Shown: positions 33,645 to 41,910 of the stretch, piece after piece | How positions within the stretch are numbered: position 1 is the stretch's first letter | Layout of the letters: every line of letters starts with the position of its first letter | Source of the DNA: Acidobacteriaceae bacterium | GTDB lineage: Bacteria; Acidobacteriota; Terriglobia; Terriglobales; Acidobacteriaceae | Direction: 5' to 3' | NCBI GenBank assembly: GCA_903642265.1 | Contig: CAHJWN010000030.1 | Location: 1 to 44,086 of the forward strand | DNA length: 44,086 nt | Made by a program: the position numbers and the translations under genes | The notes under the pieces: model-generated | Databases searched by the model: none | Told to the model about the DNA's origin: nothing | Seen by the model: the letters and a program-made list of their open reading frames with translations, nothing else

Positions 33645-34817
33645 ATGAGTGACACCAGCATCTCGTACCTGTGGCGGGAACCAAAAGCTGCCGAAGGCTT
33701 CAAGACGGGCGTCTCGCTGCACAGCCACACCAACCAATCCAAAGAGACGCTAGACTTTATTGCCGAGATGAGCCAGGATTTTCGTGTTTTGCAGCCGATC
33801 ATGCGCTGGGCAGAGGGGCGCTCCGCTGCGAAGACAGGGATTCGGCCACAGTACGCGAAGAGCTACTGGACTCCGCCGCTGACTCCCGCACTGGCGTTTG
33901 ATCTTGAAGAGAAGCAGATTGAAAACGTGCTGCAACTACCCGGGATGGTTTCACTCTCGGACCATGACGATATCCATGCTCCCATGCTTTTGCGGGCGTT
34001 GCCTTCGGCGCGGCATATCCCGGTCTCGCTGGAGTGGACGGTGCCATTTGGGGCGACAGCCTTTCATCTTGGGGTACACAACCTGCCGAGCGCATTCGGC
34101 CTGGCCTGGCAGCAGCGCCTGGAGCAGTTCACGGCGCTTCCCGTTCTTACACGCGATGCAAGGCTGCTGACGGAGATTCTTGCTGAGCTGGATGAGATTC
34201 CAGGAGTGCTGCTGATCTTCAATCATCCTCTATGGGACCTCTACCGCGTTGGCGCAGACAGACATGGGGTTGCGGTGAACGAGTTCCTGGCTGTGAACGG
34301 CCAGTACATGCATGCGATGGAACTGAACGGGCTGCGGACCTGGAAGGAGAATACTGAAGTCACAGTGCTGGCAGGCAAGTGGAACCAGGTTGTGATCAGT
34401 GGCGGCGATCGGCACGGCATCGAGCCGAACGCGAATGTAAACCTCACCCATGCAACTACGTTTACGGAGTTCGTCTATGAGGTCCGGCGGGAGCGGAGGA
34501 GCCATGTGCTGTTCATGCCGCAGTATCGCGAGCCGTGGAAGCACAGGATCCTGCGGGGAACGCTCGATGTAATTCGCGACTACCCGCATTTTCCCGAGGG
34601 ATCGCGGATGTGGGACGAGCGGGTGTATCACCCGGACTCGACCGGCGTCATTCAGCCGCTTTCGACCCTCTGGAAGAACAAGAAGGTACCGGCGGTGGTA
34701 AGGACGGCGATGATGATCGTGCGCTTGATGGAGTCACGGACGGTTTCGCGTGGATTGAAGTACGCGTGGAGCGATGCGGTCGAGATGCGGGCGGCGTTGG
34801 CGCAAATGGACGCCTAA
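33645..34817 (+). CDS. PHP-domain phosphoesterase-like protein
   Basis: 390 residues. The N-terminal metal-binding signature is 'GVSLHSHTNQSKE' (His26 and His28), followed by 'MVSLSDHDDIHAP' (Asp106, His107, Asp108), 'LLIFNHPLWDL' and 'VISGGDRHGIEP', together the PHP (polymerase and histidinol phosphatase) fold with its trinuclear metal site. PHP enzymes usually hydrolyse phosphoesters. The exact substrate is unknown. The C-terminal 100 residues lack known motifs. GGGAGG at 33633-33638 six bases before the ATG at 33645 decides the start; the longer frame from 33546 is rejected. It precedes a glycosyltransferase by 40 bases on the same strand, and the two are likely co-transcribed, suggesting a role in glycan or glycolipid metabolism (inference). 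Confidence 0.82.
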   Translation: MSDTSISYLWREPKAAEGFKTGVSLHSHTNQSKETLDFIAEMSQDFRVLQPIMRWAEGRSAAKTGIRPQYAKSYWTPPLTPALAFDLEEKQIENVLQLPGMVSLSDHDDIHAPMLLRALPSARHIPVSLEWTVPFGATAFHLGVHNLPSAFGLAWQQRLEQFTALPVLTRDARLLTEILAELDEIPGVLLIFNHPLWDLYRVGADRHGVAVNEFLAVNGQYMHAMELNGLRTWKENTEVTVLAGKWNQVVISGGDRHGIEPNANVNLTHATTFTEFVYEVRRERRSHVLFMPQYREPWKHRILRGTLDVIRDYPHFPEGSRMWDERVYHPDSTGVIQPLSTLWKNKKVPAVVRTAMMIVRLMESRTVSRGLKYAWSDAVEMRAALAQMDA

Positions 34818-34857
34818 CTTCACGATGAGTCGCGTGAGGGCGAGGTAGTCTTAGGCG

Positions 34858-36024
34858 ATGCGTGTGCCCCGGGTCGCCTATTTTCCAGATTCGTTCCACG
34901 AAGTGAACGGCGTCGCGCATACCAGCCGAAACTTCGAAGCGTATGCGGTGCGGCATGGGCTTCCTTTCCTGTGCGTGCGGGCCGGCGATCGGGCGGAGCT
35001 GGTCGTGGAGTCAGGCGAGGTGCGGTCGCTGGAGCTGAAGCGAAGCAGGACGTCGATCCGGTTGGAAAAGGACCTTGAGTTCGACACGATCTTCTGGAGG
35101 CATCATGACGCAATCGAGTGGGAGCTGAAGCGCTTCAAGCCGGACGTGATCCACATCACGGGGCCGAGCGAGCTGGGTGTCTTTGGCGCAACGTTTGCGT
35201 GGAAGATGGGGATCCCGCTGGCTGCGTCGTGGCACACGAATGTTCATGAATACCTGGCGAAACGGATGCGGAGACTGACTGGCCTGCTGCCGGCGAAGCA
35301 TGTGTTGGCGGCGGAGCATGGGATTGAGGTGGCTACGCTTGATCTCGCCACCAGGATGTACAAGCTGGCCAAGGTGGTCTTTGCTCCGAACCTGGAGCTG
35401 TGCGCGATGCTCGAACAGGAGACAGGCAAGCATTGCCACCTGATGCGGCGCGGAGTCGATACGGAGCTGTTTACACCGGCGCGGCGCAGGCGAGCGGCGG
35501 ATGATGGCGTTATAACGCTGGGGTATGTAGGACGGCTTTCGGTCGAAAAGAACATCGCCCTGCTGATGGTCGTCGCGAGAGAGCTGCGGGCGATGAAGAT
35601 TGCTGTTCGCTTCCTGATCGTAGGGCAGGGCGGCGACGAGGCGCTGCTTCGGGAGCAGTTGCCGGAGGCAGTGTTTGCCGGCGTGCTGCGCGGTGAGGCG
35701 CTCGCTGCGGCGTACGCGGATATGGATGTGTTTCTCTTTCCTTCGCATACAGATACGTTTGGCAACGTGGTGCTGGAGGCGCTGGCGAGCGGCGTTCCGG
35801 CAGTGGTGACTCCGGATGGTGGGCCGAAATTTATTGTGCGCAATGGGGAGACTGGTTTCGTTGTTGAAGATAACGCGTTTGCCAATTCGGTTGCAGCGCT
35901 GTCGAGAGATCGGGAGCAGCTGGAGCGGATGCGGGTAGCGGCCCGGGAGTATGCCCTGGGGTGCAGCTGGGATGCGGTCTTCGGACGAGTGTACGAGGCC
36001 TATGGAACGGTGCTGGATCAGTAA
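34858..36024 (+). CDS. GT4-family glycosyltransferase
   Basis: 388 residues in two Rossmann-like halves (GT-B fold). The N-terminal half begins 'RVAYFPDSFHEVNGVAHTSRNFE', with 'PDVIHITGPSELGVFGATFAWKMGIPLAASWHTNVHEYLA' (in parts) near residue 95-130. The C-terminal half has 'TLGYVGRLSVEKNIALLM' and the GT4 donor-binding motif 'FPSHTDTFGNVVLEALASGVPAV' around Glu307, then 'GFVVED'. It is closest in style to diacylglycerol or GDP-mannose-dependent mannosyl/glucosyl transferases that begin with D-x-x-x-x-E-V-N-G-V, so glycolipid synthesis is a reasonable guess. The ATG at 34858 fits the family start. Its last seven bases overlap the converging GH13-like gene. Confidence 0.9.
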   Translation: MRVPRVAYFPDSFHEVNGVAHTSRNFEAYAVRHGLPFLCVRAGDRAELVVESGEVRSLELKRSRTSIRLEKDLEFDTIFWRHHDAIEWELKRFKPDVIHITGPSELGVFGATFAWKMGIPLAASWHTNVHEYLAKRMRRLTGLLPAKHVLAAEHGIEVATLDLATRMYKLAKVVFAPNLELCAMLEQETGKHCHLMRRGVDTELFTPARRRRAADDGVITLGYVGRLSVEKNIALLMVVARELRAMKIAVRFLIVGQGGDEALLREQLPEAVFAGVLRGEALAAAYADMDVFLFPSHTDTFGNVVLEALASGVPAVVTPDGGPKFIVRNGETGFVVEDNAFANSVAALSRDREQLERMRVAAREYALGCSWDAVFGRVYEAYGTVLDQ

Positions 36025-37412
36025 CGAAGTGCACCGATATAGACGCCATACGGCGGAAGCGTAAGCGGGTCGATCCCGTTGCCGCCCATGCCGTTATCCG
36101 AGCGGAGCAGGGTGCGCAGAAAGTTGCCGCGGAGCTTGAGTCGGATCATGTCAGGGCGGAGCGAGAGGGTCACGGGCTTGTCCGAAAGATTGCACGCGAC
36201 GACGACTGGCGGGTTGGTCAGCGAGGGGGAGGCAGTTTTACGGACCCAGATGAGGGCGTTCTGGGCATCGTGCTCGAGGGTGATCTCTTCGCCGTCGTGA
36301 AGGGCGGTGGGGCCGTGGTGGAGCAGGCTTAGCTGGCGGTAGAAGTTCAGGAGCGAGCCCGGAATTGCGTCCTGGCCGGCGACCGTTGCGGGGTCGGGCG
36401 GCACGGGTTTTCTCGGTGCAGTGGTAGCAGGACGAGCCAATGGAACGTATTGCGTGTAGTGGTCAGGTGCGGAGACGGGCGCTGCGGGACTGGGAGGGGC
36501 GGGATGTACCGGTGCAGCCTCTTCCGCAGGGGCAGGAGCGGGTTGGCCCCATGGCATGAGAGCGGGCTTTGCAGACGCTTCGGATCCGGCAGATCGGACT
36601 GGAGGTGTAACGCGGCCGAGTTCCTGGCCGGCGGTGATGAGCGATGCTGAGCGATTGAGGAGGGTGGCGGCGAGAACGGCCCTTGACGTTTCGGGACTAG
36701 AACCGCTGATAGCGAGAATCGGTAGTGCGGCGCGAGCGAGGGTCTGGGAGTGGTCGAGAGCTTCGCGGAGACTGGCAGAAGTTGCAGGCTGGAGAGTGCT
36801 GCGGTTGAGCACGAGCTCGTTCGAGGATCTGGACGGTGAGGAGTCTGTGGTGGCATCGGTGATGAGGATGCGCTGACCAACATAGCCGGGGAGAAGCTTG
36901 CGAATCGCCTGAAGGGCAGTGGTGTTGGCCGCGGCGTTGCCGGGGATGTAGAAGCCGGCGATGCCACGCGTGAGCCAGAAGCGAGCAAGTGCGGGGTCAG
37001 CGCTGGGGAGTTCGATGAGGATGCGAATCTTGAGGCGGCTGGCCTGGAGGGTGAGGTCATCGAGGTCGTCGAGGGTGCCGAGGGTGGGGTCGATCGGCGT
37101 GGGCTGGCTGGGCGTACTGAGGACCGATAGAGGTTCAAGGAGGATTGCGTCTGCGCCCAGGGACTGGATGTAGTCAAGGTGCTGGATGACGCCCTTGAGG
37201 TCGCCGGTGCCGTCGCCGTTCGAATCCTGAAAGGTGTGAACGTCTACCTGGTAGAAGATGGCGTGCTTGAACCAGCTTTGCGCGGTGAGCCCAGAGCCGG
37301 CCCAACCTGGGCGGGCGAGGGTTTGCGGGCGGCACGGGAGTGCGCAAAGGATGAAGGCGAGGGCGGTTAGGGCTCGTTTGAAGGTTTTGATGTTTGCGCT
37401 CCCCGGAGTCAT
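36018..37412 (-). CDS. GH13 alpha-amylase-like protein, probably catalytically inactive
   Basis: 464 residues with a signal peptide (ALTALAFILCALPCRPQT), so exported. It opens with the GH13 barrel start: 'AIFYQVDVHTFQDSNGDGTGDLKGVIQHLDYIQSLGADAILLEPL' (given here in pieces: FYQVDVHTFQDSNGDGTGDL, LDYIQSLGADAILLEPL). But the region that should carry the first catalytic residues reads 'FWLTRGIAGFYIPGN' (Phe154-Tyr155-Ile156-Pro157), where active amylases have GFRxD with the Asp nucleophile. The 'D-x-x-x-N-H' region is 'IELPSADP'. The barrel is also short, and a Pro/Ala-rich linker (APAPAEEAAPVHPAPPSP) precedes a C-terminal beta domain ('ITLEHDAQNALIWVRKT', 'PVVVACNLSDKPVTLSL') like that of trehalose synthase or maltogenic amylase. 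It may bind alpha-glucans without cutting them. Convergent with the GT4 gene. Confidence 0.82.
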   Translation of the reverse strand: MTPGSANIKTFKRALTALAFILCALPCRPQTLARPGWAGSGLTAQSWFKHAIFYQVDVHTFQDSNGDGTGDLKGVIQHLDYIQSLGADAILLEPLSVLSTPSQPTPIDPTLGTLDDLDDLTLQASRLKIRILIELPSADPALARFWLTRGIAGFYIPGNAAANTTALQAIRKLLPGYVGQRILITDATTDSSPSRSSNELVLNRSTLQPATSASLREALDHSQTLARAALPILAISGSSPETSRAVLAATLLNRSASLITAGQELGRVTPPVRSAGSEASAKPALMPWGQPAPAPAEEAAPVHPAPPSPAAPVSAPDHYTQYVPLARPATTAPRKPVPPDPATVAGQDAIPGSLLNFYRQLSLLHHGPTALHDGEEITLEHDAQNALIWVRKTASPSLTNPPVVVACNLSDKPVTLSLRPDMIRLKLRGNFLRTLLRSDNGMGGNGIDPLTLPPYGVYIGALRY

Positions 37413-37745
37413 GGTTGTTGGATGAGAGATCAGATACGGTGACCCTCCCGTACCTGATCTAAGCTACCGCTTTGTCTGACAAAACGGCAGATGGTGAACG
37501 GGCAAGTAAGTGGATTTGCTACGTAGACGAGGTTTTGGGGTTTTCGGCGGGAGTGGGAATGCACATGTTGTTTTGCGTTGGTGCGGTAAGTGGGAGTGCG
37601 GTTCATGCACACCCTAGGCGCGAGAACGCTGCGCCGGAGATGGGTCACCCGGATGAGTGATGAAGGAGAGATTGTTAGCGGGCGTTGCTTGCTCGGGATG
37701 GCACTTCCGGGGATGAGAATGCGGTGAGCAATTTACACTGTGGCC
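37413..37745. other. Divergent promoter region
   Basis: 333 bases between the start of the GH13-like gene (-) and the M24 peptidase gene (+). It holds a near-perfect inverted repeat (37427-37460) beside the GH13-like start. The rest shows no supported gene. Confidence 0.5.
37427..37460. promoter_or_regulatory. Inverted repeat, possible operator
   Basis: Arms AGATCAG-A-TACGG (37427-37439) and CCGTA-C-CTGATCT (37448-37460) pair at 12 of 13 positions around an 8-base centre. The site lies 15 bases upstream of the GH13-like start codon, a position suited to an operator or a leader hairpin. A local regulator is not encoded in the window, so function is inferred. Confidence 0.5.
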
Positions 37746-39110
37746 ATGCGCATACTGTCTGTTGTCTCCACGCTCGCTTTCGCGAGTGTTCTTTCTGTTG
37801 CTTCGGCTGAGAAGCCGGTCAAAGCTGCCAATGATTGGCCAAAGATCCAACTGCCGAGCTGGTCGCAGCAGATTGCGATTCGCGAGGGGTGGCTGGTCGA
37901 GCGGCACGCAATGATTCTGGAGATGATGCGGCGGCACAACATCGATATGTGGATCGTGGTGAACGAGGAATTTCATGACGATCCGCTGACGCAATATATC
38001 GCCCCTCCCAGGCCGTATACGGGGAATCGCGACATCTTCGTGTTCCTGGATACGAAGACAGGCGACACCGCGACGTCGCTGCGCAAGATTGCGGTGACCG
38101 GCTATGGCGAGGAGAATGTGCAGCGGTTCTTTGAGGCGGAGGATGATCCGAAGCCTGCGGACAAGGTGCTGCCTGCGTTGTATGAGCAGTACCATCCGCA
38201 GCATATCGGGTTATCGATCGGCGCTCGGCGCGGGGTGCAACGGTCGTTGACGCACGACAGTTATTTGTTCCTGGCAAAGACGCTGGGGGCGGATGCGGAG
38301 ACGCATTTTGTTCCGGCGGCGGACCTGATTGAGGAGTATCTGGATACGCGGATCCCGGAGGAGTTCAAGACGTATACGACGCTGGTTGAGTTGACGGACC
38401 AGCTGACCAAGCGGGCGTTCTCGAACGAGGTGATTACGCCGGGCAAAACGACAATTGGGGATGTGCGGCGATGGCTATACGACCAGATGGGTTACTACGA
38501 CGTGACGACGTGGTTTCAGCCTGATCTGCGGCTACAGCGCAGGGGGCGCGCGCCGAAGATTTCACGAGGATTTCTGGGAGTTGAGCCGGAGGCGACAGTC
38601 ATTCTGCCGGGCGACGTGCTGCATCTGGACTTTGGCATTACGTGCATGGGATTGAATACGGACTGGCAGAAGGAGGCGTACGTGCTGCTGCCGGGGGAGA
38701 AGGATGTTCCGGCGGGGTTGAAGCATGCAATGGCGAATACGAATACGCTGCAGGAGTCGCTGATGACGCGGTCTCGACCGGGACGGCTGGCGGGGGATGT
38801 CTATAACGACATCATGGCGGACATGAAAGCGGACAACATCGAGGCGAAGGTGTATTCGCATCCGATTGGCGACCAGGGGCATGGGCTGGGTGCGGGCCTG
38901 GATTATCGGGCGGCGCAGGCTACAGCAGCTGACGGCAAGCACATGCGGAAGGGGTCCTACATCTCTATTGAGTTGAACTCGGCGACACCGGTGGCGGAGT
39001 GGGATGGGCAGAAGGTGTTCATCATGGAAGAGGACGACGCTTATCTGACCGATGAAGGCTTTAAGACGTTTCTGCCGAGGCAGACGAGTTTTTATCTGAT
39101 CAGGCCGTAG
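37746..39110 (+). CDS. M24-family metallopeptidase (Xaa-Pro aminopeptidase-like)
   Basis: 454 residues with a signal peptide (MRILSVVSTLAFASVLSVASA), so likely periplasmic. The pita-bread fold's five metal ligands can be read: Asp295 (LHLDFGI), Asp306 (NTDWQ), His379 (GDQGHGLG), Glu409 (SIELN) and Glu428 or Glu429 (IMEEDD). The N-terminal 200 residues form the creatinase-like domain (MILEMMRRHNIDMWIVVNEE, in pieces). Such enzymes remove the N-terminal residue before proline; the precise specificity is not visible. A GTG at 37740 would add two residues; the ATG at 37746 starts the signal peptide and is preferred. Separate transcription unit. Confidence 0.92.
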   Translation: MRILSVVSTLAFASVLSVASAEKPVKAANDWPKIQLPSWSQQIAIREGWLVERHAMILEMMRRHNIDMWIVVNEEFHDDPLTQYIAPPRPYTGNRDIFVFLDTKTGDTATSLRKIAVTGYGEENVQRFFEAEDDPKPADKVLPALYEQYHPQHIGLSIGARRGVQRSLTHDSYLFLAKTLGADAETHFVPAADLIEEYLDTRIPEEFKTYTTLVELTDQLTKRAFSNEVITPGKTTIGDVRRWLYDQMGYYDVTTWFQPDLRLQRRGRAPKISRGFLGVEPEATVILPGDVLHLDFGITCMGLNTDWQKEAYVLLPGEKDVPAGLKHAMANTNTLQESLMTRSRPGRLAGDVYNDIMADMKADNIEAKVYSHPIGDQGHGLGAGLDYRAAQATAADGKHMRKGSYISIELNSATPVAEWDGQKVFIMEEDDAYLTDEGFKTFLPRQTSFYLIRP

Positions 39111-39329
39111 ACGTTTGTGATCAGGCTTTGACAAAGTGCAAAAGCAGATCTCTTTGGGAATGGAAAGATAAAATGGAACAAGCAACGGCAGACGCGGATT
39201 CCCCCTCGGGAATGACGAACAGAAGGAATTGACACTCTCAAGTAAATGAGTGGGCGCGTGTTGAGAGGAATGAAGTAGTCGGAGTAGCATCGTCGTGCAA
39301 AGCAGGATGGCTGCTGGAGGATGTCTACG
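39111..39329. other. Intergenic region with repeat copy
   Basis: Gap between the M24 and GH127-like genes. It holds one copy of the second dispersed repeat (39183-39227). No gene. Confidence 0.5.
39183..39227 (+). repeat. Dispersed repeat, second family, copy 2
   Basis: CAACGGCAGACGCGGATT, then CCCCCTCGGGAATGACGAAC, then AGAAGGA. The pieces line up with 6731-6770. Same strand as that copy. Confidence 0.5.
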
Positions 39330-41234
39330 ATGTCGTTTCGCTCGTTTACTCGCCGGGATGTTTTGAAGAGTGGGGCTGCGGCCTCGGTTGGACTGGCACT
39401 GGGTAGACGGGCTTCGGCAGAAGCGCTGGGGAATGCTCCGGGCAAAACAGAAGGACCGTTGAAGCAGCTTGAGTATGGGCAGGTGACGCTGCTTGCCGGG
39501 CCGATGCGGCAACAGTTCGACCAGACACATGCGCGGTTTATGGGGCTCGACAACGACATGCTGCTGAAGCCGTTCCGGCAGGGTGTGGGGATGGCGGCGC
39601 CAGGCGATGATATGGGCGGTTGGTATTCCAACTCGCGGTTCTGGGTGACGAATGGCGGGTCGGATGGGTTTGTTCCGGGACACAGCTTCGGGCAGTATCT
39701 TTCAGGACTTTCTCGGGCTTTCGCCATAACCGGTGATGCAGCGACGAAGGTGAAGGTAGAGCAGCTCGTTACCGGGCTGCAGCCGACTCTGCTGAGCAAG
39801 TTTTATGACGGGTACCATCTGCCGGGGTATACGTTCGACAAGATCTGCTGCGGTTTGAGCGATGCGTATGCGCTGGGCGGCGTAAAGAGCGCGGGGCCAG
39901 CATTGAACGAGGCGCTGGCGGCGGCATTGCCGCATCTGCCGGAGAAGGCGCTCTCCCGGCCGGAGCAGCGGGCGAGGCCGCACAAGATCGACGCCGATAC
40001 GTGGGACGAAACGTACACGCTGCCGGAGAACTTGTTCCTGGCGTATCAGCGGACGGGGAAGCCGGAGTTTCGCGATGCGGCGCAGCGGTTTCTTGAGGAT
40101 GACCTGCTGTTCAATCCGCTGGCTGAAGATATCGACGTGCTGCCGGGAGAACATGCCTACAGCCATGTGAATGCGTTGTGCTCGGCAATGCAGGCTTATC
40201 TTTCGTCGGGGAGCGAGAAGCATTTGCGGGCGGCGACAAACGGCTTTCGCATCGTTCAGGATCAGAGCTTTGCGACGGGTGGATGGGGCCCAGGGGAGAC
40301 GCTGCTGAGGCCGCATACGGACGACCTCGCGCGGAGTATTTTCTCTGAGAAGAATAGCTTTGAGACGCCGTGCGGGGCGTATGCGCACTTCAAGATAACG
40401 CGGTACCTGCTACGGGTGACGGGCGACAGCCGCTATGGCGACAGCATGGAGCGGGTGCTCTACAACACGGTGCTGGGAGTGAAGCCGATCCTCGAGGATG
40501 GGTCGAGCTTTTACTACTCGGACTACACGACGAGTGGACGGAAGACGTATCACCACGACAAGTGGCCGTGCTGCTCTGGAACACTGCCGCAACTGACGGC
40601 GGACTACGGGATCAGCTCGTACTTCCAGAGTGCAGATGGGCTGCATGTGAACCTGTTTGTTCCCTCGCGGGTGACCTGGAAGCAGGCGGGCACGCAGATG
40701 ACACTGGTGCAGGAGACGCAGTATCCGCTCCGGCCAACGACGAAGATGACGATGAAGATCGCGGCGGAGCGAGAGTTTTCGCTGAGTCTGCGAATTCCGG
40801 CATGGGCCGGACCAGGTACGCGGGTATTGGTGAATGGCAAAGCGGTGGGTGGCGAGCTGAAGCCCGGGACGTTCCACGCGGTGAAGCGCGGGTGGCGCGA
40901 TGGCGATGTGGTGGAGATGGAGTTCGACATGCCACTGCGGCTGGAGACGCTAAGTATGAATGTGAGCCAGCCTTCGCCGACCGAGCCGGGGACCTTCCTC
41001 ACGAGCCAGACGACGACGCAGCTGGGAGCTCTGATGAGCGGGCCGGTGGTGTTTATGGCGACAGGGGCGTGGCCGATCGAGATGCGGTCGCAAGATCTGT
41101 TAGGTGCGAAGAAGGTGGCGGGTGGGGATGCTTATTCGGTGGCTACGGAAAGGTCGCCGGTGACGTTTAGGGGCTTTATGGGGATTGGGGATGAGTTATA
41201 TCGGACGTATCAGCCTTTGAAGGCGGAGGAGTGA
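39330..41234 (+). CDS. Tat-exported GH127-like (DUF1680) glycoside hydrolase
   Basis: 634 residues. A twin-arginine signal (RSFTRRDVLKSGAAASVGLAL) predicts folded export through Tat, fitting a metal cofactor. The body is an (alpha/alpha)6 barrel of the DUF1680/GH127 group, whose characterised members are beta-L-arabinofuranosidases with a zinc-bound cysteine nucleophile. Likely counterparts are visible: Glu345 and Cys348 in 'FETPCGAYAHF', and the Cys pair 414-415 in 'KWPCCSGTLPQL'. The first motif has one residue more between Glu and Cys (E-T-P-C rather than E-T-C), so metal geometry may differ. A beta domain with 'FSLSLRIPAWAGPGTRVLVNGKAV' (in parts) follows. GGAGG at 39316-39320 lies nine bases before the ATG at 39330, so that start is preferred over 39321. 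Likely role: plant arabinan or extensin side-chain breakdown. Confidence 0.85.
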   Translation: MSFRSFTRRDVLKSGAAASVGLALGRRASAEALGNAPGKTEGPLKQLEYGQVTLLAGPMRQQFDQTHARFMGLDNDMLLKPFRQGVGMAAPGDDMGGWYSNSRFWVTNGGSDGFVPGHSFGQYLSGLSRAFAITGDAATKVKVEQLVTGLQPTLLSKFYDGYHLPGYTFDKICCGLSDAYALGGVKSAGPALNEALAAALPHLPEKALSRPEQRARPHKIDADTWDETYTLPENLFLAYQRTGKPEFRDAAQRFLEDDLLFNPLAEDIDVLPGEHAYSHVNALCSAMQAYLSSGSEKHLRAATNGFRIVQDQSFATGGWGPGETLLRPHTDDLARSIFSEKNSFETPCGAYAHFKITRYLLRVTGDSRYGDSMERVLYNTVLGVKPILEDGSSFYYSDYTTSGRKTYHHDKWPCCSGTLPQLTADYGISSYFQSADGLHVNLFVPSRVTWKQAGTQMTLVQETQYPLRPTTKMTMKIAAEREFSLSLRIPAWAGPGTRVLVNGKAVGGELKPGTFHAVKRGWRDGDVVEMEFDMPLRLETLSMNVSQPSPTEPGTFLTSQTTTQLGALMSGPVVFMATGAWPIEMRSQDLLGAKKVAGGDAYSVATERSPVTFRGFMGIGDELYRTYQPLKAEE

Positions 41235-41253
41235 TGGTGCACGCTGATCCGGC

Positions 41254-41667
41254 TTAATTTTGGGTCTGCAAGCTCGAATACTTTTCTTCGCTGACAAAGT
41301 AAGCCTCAAAGACAAGCCCATCTAAAGCCTTTTTAAGGCTTGATCTAAGCAAAGGCCATTGCCACGCTTGTTTATGGAAGTCCGTCTGCTGTACGAGGAG
41401 CATGAAGCCTGTTGCGACTTCGTAGCAGGAGCGGTGAACGAATCTGAGCCATGTCTCCCCCACTCTTCTTTCGTCTGAGTCGGCATTGAGCCAGTACATC
41501 TCGTAAGTTCCGTCTGAGAGACGGAACTGAAACTGACCTCCGAGACAAGCAAAGCCGAGACTCTTTGCTTCCTCTAAGGCTTTGGGAAACGCAGCTATCG
41601 TCCACCCGAGTTCGTTACCTTGAAGGGTGGCACCGTCTGTGAGACTCGGCGGCAAAGTTGATTCCAT
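41254..41667 (-). CDS. Small unknown protein, possibly foreign
   Basis: 137 residues, no family recognised. It starts with MESTLPPSLTDGATLQG and contains 'LGWTIAAFPKALEEAKSLGFA', 'FRLSDGTYEMYWLNAD', 'GETWLRFVHRSCYEVATGFM' (in pieces) and ends SSLQTQN. The Trp/Tyr/His content and compact size resemble small immunity or effector-inhibitor proteins, but no match can be claimed. Its codons are visibly less GC-biased than those of neighbouring genes (many A/T third positions), which suggests recent acquisition. GGAAGGAA just before the ATG at 41667 (complement of 41671-41678) is a good ribosome-binding site and settles the start; the longer open frame up to 42126 is a shadow of recG. Confidence 0.7.
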   Translation of the reverse strand: MESTLPPSLTDGATLQGNELGWTIAAFPKALEEAKSLGFACLGGQFQFRLSDGTYEMYWLNADSDERRVGETWLRFVHRSCYEVATGFMLLVQQTDFHKQAWQWPLLRSSLKKALDGLVFEAYFVSEEKYSSLQTQN

Positions 41668-41910
41668 GAATTCCTTCCGGTGATTGCAAGCGTACCTCAG
41701 CGGCGAAGGCCGCAGGTCAATAGCTGCGTTGTGGCACGGCTGAAGTCGAGCCTTTAAACATGACGAAATTAGTGGGTGAAAGGTTCCGGGGGAGTGCTGA
41801 TGTTGAGTCGCGCGGGATCCTTCGCTACGCTCAGAATGACGGCAAGAACAAATGCTCAGGGTTGCGGCTTTGCAGAGATGGTGGCGATCGGGGCTTGGTA
41901 GCATCGGGGA
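41668..41910. other. Intergenic region before recG
   Basis: 243 bases. Contains a hairpin-forming segment (GCGGC-GAAG-GCCGC with outer ACCT/AGGT, 41693-41716) and the dispersed element at 41812-41852. No gene. Confidence 0.45.
41812..41852 (+). repeat. Dispersed repeat, third type, intergenic copy
   Basis: Reads GCGGGATCCTTCGCTACGCT then CAGAATGACGGCAAGAACAA. Similar to 43654-43692 inside recG (GCGGGTCGTTCG…CAGGATGGCG). Confidence 0.45.
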
